A stretch of 64,000 nucleotides of DNA from Protula sp. h YS-2021 (Eukaryota > Annelida > Polychaeta > Sabellida > Serpulidae). Shown here piece after piece: positions 61,201-64,000 of the stretch (within the stretch, counting starts at the first letter, position 1; each line of letters starts with the position of its first letter). The DNA is taken from positions 18,019,907-18,083,906 of the forward strand of contig OX457033.1 in assembly GCA_949752745.1 (NCBI GenBank). Reading direction: 5' to 3'. The position numbers were made by a program, and so were the translations under genes. The notes beneath the pieces were generated by a model. That model had not been told where the DNA came from, did not search any database, and saw nothing but the letters and a program-made list of their open reading frames with translations.

Positions 61201-62588
61201 CGCATTCGCCTCCTGGCCTGCTATGCCCTCCAAACCGTCCTTGACCTTCTCCAGCACCTGTGACGTTGCTTCATCTCCTGAAAACACCCAATCAAATTCG
61301 ACCGATTCTTCACACTGAGACACAAGTTCGATTGTGATTGGTTGATAAGTGTACCACAAACAGAACCATTAACTAAATCTCAGCACCCCATTACTGTCTA
61401 TAGAACCACTGGAACAATATCACAGATCTTGTATCAGGCAAGTAATGTAGCGCTTAACACTGAGCCAACATGGAAAAATTAAATGAGCAGCCGCGTGGCT
61501 GCTTTACGGGAGAAACGGCCTTACGGTAGGCCCTGACGACATTGGCCAGAGCTAAGGCGGCGCCTTCCCGCACAGAAGGTATGTTGTCCTGCAGGTTCTC
61601 GTAAAACAACGGATAAAGGCTAGACATGGATTCTCTGCAAAGAAACAAAAAAATAAATAAATAAAATAAGTAAATAAAAAAAAAAATAAAAAAAAAAATA
61701 ATAAATTTTTTTTTAAAAATCGCATTTTTATCAATGCATTTAAAATTAAAACAAAGGAGCTATTATAGAGTGCACAGTCCTCAACAGGAACTGAAAATCC
61801 AAGATGGCGACCAGTTTGACAATGAAATTGGGTTAAGGTCAAAACAAAAAAAAAATCGTGAACCTACCTACAACTAAAGGTCCTCAAATATCGCAGAAAA
61901 CGATTTGGATGGACACCTAAACCTATAGCCGTTTCCGGAGCCAAAGCCCCGTTTGGCTTAAATAAATAATTTGCATGTTGTGACATAAACATTCTTTGAA
62001 AAAGCCGAGCTTCTAATCGCAAAGCTACTGATCTACTGATAGGTACGGAAATCCCAAGCCGGCTGCGAATTAAGTCATTAGACACGTTCCTAGAATGTAA
62101 CATTAGACACGTGCCTAGGATGTAACATTGGACACGTGCCCAGAATGTAACATTAGACACGTGCGTAGAATGTAACATTAAACACGTGCCTAAATTGTAA
62201 CATTAGACACGTGCCTAGAATGTAACATTAGACATGTGTGCCTAGAATGTAACATTAGACAAGTGCCTAGAATGTAACATTAGACACGTGCCTAGAATGT
62301 AACATTAGACTCGTGCCTAGTTTTGCTGACCTGGCAATCACGCTATGGAGGATATCAGACAATGTCTACCACTCACTCTCAAGCTATAGAGACTACCAGA
62401 CAATGTATACCACTCACTTGGACTCTTCAGGAAAACAGAGGATGAAATTTCCACAAGCGACACACGAAGCTGAAAAGGTAAAGCAAATATATCACTCAGA
62501 AGAAAGAGTGAGAGGGAGGGAGGGACAGAGAGCGAGGGGCAGAGAGACAGACAGAGGGAGGGACAGAGAGAGAGAGAGAGAGACAGGA

Positions 62589-62659
<71 letters not shown>

Positions 62660-63694
62660 GAGAGAGAGACACTGAGAGAGAAAGAGAGAGAGGGTCAGGA
62701 AGGCAGGGGGGGGGGGGAGGGTGGAGGGAGGACAAGAGAGAAGAATGAAGAAAGAGAGTGGGGAGGAAGAGAAACAAGTTCCATTTTCCAAAATCCAGGT
62801 GTGTGGTAAAAATTATTGAAATAAAACCCTTAAGCCTCGTACACGGTTGAAGAATTTTTAGCCAAGAATTCGTATTTTAACTTAAATCGTTTAACACTCG
62901 CTATCGTCAATATATGGTTTTTCTGCTCCAGGAAAACGGGTTTCATGTTTCAGGCGGACGCACCATCTCTGACAGGCCAGCTGTCGTCCTTAAAGCACAC
63001 GAGCAAAGCATCGAGCAGTCTGGCAATGTGCGGCCTCACAACATCCTTCTCCACCTGTAATGTGACGTCATAAAGCTGGGCCAATCAGAAATTCAGCACT
63101 CGATAGCACTTTTGCCATATGTTTTACTGACAGGTTTGTGTAAGCTTTACATAATAAACAACTTAGAGGAGACCGCGTGGTTTTTTGTTTACCTTTGATC
63201 CTAGCTCGGCAATGCAGGCACAGGCCGCTTCTCTCACAGCGTGGTTGTCGGCTTCTGATTGGCTCACGTAGAACTCGACCTGAGATCATCCAAAGTCAAC
63301 CCAGTGTTCAAATAGCACATTCATTACTGATTTATTGGACTGCTAACTTGATCCTGTATACTGTGAGAAGTAATTCTGATGACTCATATCTATTCGATAT
63401 GATTTTTTTTTTTTAAATTTTTTACCCGAACTCTTCAAGGTGCTCTAGTCTTTCTGTCAATTGTCATTTCGCAACAATGTTTCCATGTAGACACTCCACA
63501 TGCTTTTGCTTAAGGTGTGATCTGAGCGTATATCAGTAAGCTTTATTACCATATCAGAAAGCTTTATTACCATATCAGAAAGCTTTATTACCATCTGTAC
63601 AATGTAGTCCTCCACAAGCTGCTTGCCTTGACCCTCTGTCACCTGTTTCCAGGTCTCTTGGTTGTAAATACGGACCCCCTCCGCTACATAGTAC
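58204..63694 (-). CDS. HEAT/ARM-repeat protein, C-terminal 442 aa, 5' end beyond the window
   Basis: Exons in transcript order: 63694-63592, 63279-63193, 63054-62964, 62469-62418, 61634-61525, 61277-61108, 60165-60056, 59758-59617, 59222-59139, 58876-58767, 58474-58204 (TAA). All are GT-AG and the frame stays open. Helical-repeat signatures are clear: HAVREAACACIAELG, WPVRDGASVACGNF and IPSVREGAALALANVVRAY are typical HEAT/ARM helix pairs. A conserved-looking block follows (GGGCMDHQFKRPSEPWELGDG, read across exons 7/8 into CIHLMAELS), then more helices. The last 89 residues are Gly/Pro-rich (repeated VGPGPG) and probably disordered. HEAT solenoids bind proteins, so the role is presumably as a scaffold. 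I do not recognise a named vertebrate orthologue. The exon at 63694 starts with the last base of a codon, so at least one exon lies upstream, past 64000 or in the unread 300 bases. Confidence 0.85.
59241..59378. repeat. 14-bp minisatellite in HEAT-gene intron 8
   Basis: About ten copies of CGAGYCAACAYACA, immediately upstream (minus sense) of the exon at 59222-59139. Confidence 0.9.
60374..61107 (-). repeat. 33-bp minisatellite beginning at a splice donor of the HEAT gene, about 22 copies
   Basis: The exon ends AACAACCCG at 61108 and the intron opens GTGAGTCACTGAGGCACTCA, repeating every 33 bp through 60374. Each unit carries CCCG|GTGAGT or CCCG|GTAAGT, a consensus 5' splice site. On the plus strand the array is accidentally open as an 11-residue repeat. 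Confidence 0.95.
62080..62325. repeat. 25-bp minisatellite in HEAT-gene intron 4
   Basis: About ten copies of TAGAATGTAACATTAGACAC plus GTGCC, spaced 25 bp (for example at 62092, 62117, 62142). Confidence 0.92.
62336..62417 (-). repeat. 41-bp tandem duplication beginning at a splice donor of the HEAT gene
   Basis: GTGAGTGGTATACATTGTCT starts at the donor (62417, minus) and GTGAGTGGTAGACATTGTCT starts again at 62376. Two copies with a few differences. Confidence 0.85.
62505..62700. repeat. Compound GA/AT microsatellite
   Basis: GA runs on both sides of a short AT run at about 62592-62622, followed by a G-rich tract. Confidence 0.95.
63529..63591 (-). repeat. 21-bp tandem triplet beginning at a splice donor of the HEAT gene
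   Basis: From the donor at 63591 (minus) the unit GTAATAAAGCTTTCTGATAT plus G occurs three times, the last with two changes. The first two units are followed by ATG|GTAATA or ATATG|GTAATA, so the donor is copied. 21 is a multiple of three. Confidence 0.88.
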
Positions 63695-64000
63695 CTGGAC
63701 AATCACCAGGACGTCTCATATACTACTTTAAACATATATTTCCAACTAATTTAACACGAATCCAAATAATTCTGATCAGTAATCCTTTGTTTAAATGAGT
63801 TAATATTCCGTCAGAATCTGTGCGAAAATGTATAACCTGTTAAGGCAAAGGGGAGGAAGCAGCAACGAGTAGAACTTTCTTCTCGCGACACCCGCGGGTA
63901 AGCCAATCAAAAACGAGCGTGCTGCTGTTGATGCTGCCAATCGAACCTGTCGCCATAGAAACATGTGTTAAAATAATAAGTGCTAGTTTCAGCCTTTCTA
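63695..64000 (-). other. Upstream intron of the HEAT-repeat gene
   Basis: Sequence beyond the acceptor at 63695. I see no further exon with certainty before the window ends. Confidence 0.4.

Noticed and set aside
62492..62791. Ser/Leu and Tyr/Ile repeat frames
   Set aside because: Translations of GA and AT microsatellites, as are similar frames at 39123-39385, 48054-48292, 51305-51646 and 53922-54228.

Overview
This window is nuclear DNA from a multicellular animal, most likely a marine invertebrate. The genes are split by GT-AG introns of about 0.1 to 4.4 kb, coding exons are much richer in G+C than the AT-rich surroundings, and microsatellites and small transposons are abundant. One gene encodes a ciliary dynein docking protein (ODAD3/CCDC151), so the organism has motile cilia. 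The lineage cannot be fixed from the sequence alone.

Layout. 1-13150 is gene-poor: a possible minus-strand exon at 1948-2129, an inverted-dimer element at 8286-9281, and a terminal-array transposon at 10916-12899 with an 8-bp target duplication. 13177-28740 (+) is a 24-exon gene for a zinc-finger protein of about 2183 residues; every exon junction is GT-AG and the frame stays open throughout. 28914-34330 is intergenic with repeat families. 35919-34352 (-) is a tentative very small membrane-protein gene, divergent from ODAD3. 36866-47525 (+) is ODAD3 in 11 exons (544 aa). 53712-48481 (-) is an 8-exon gene (633 aa) whose C-terminus carries repeated tryptophan motifs; I suggest tentatively that it is a TOPOVIBL-like meiotic protein. 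63694-58204 (-) is the 3' part of a HEAT/ARM-repeat protein gene that continues past the window edge.

The most unusual signal is that several tandem repeats start exactly on the 5' splice site of a real exon and repeat the donor in every unit. Clear cases are a 31-bp array at 20773, a 42-bp array at 24351, a 33-bp array ending at 61107, a 41-bp pair at 62417 and a 21-bp triplet at 63591. A degenerate sixth case lies at 51308. They occur in three different genes on both strands.

The second signal is a set of transposons (10916-12899, 15306-16353, 39351-40679) that share one architecture: inverted terminal arrays of short repeat units, unrelated in sequence between elements, around an AT-rich core full of TTGCAATT motifs. 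Two have clear 8-bp target duplications, and the third carries a cysteine-rich fragment that resembles the end of a transposon integrase.
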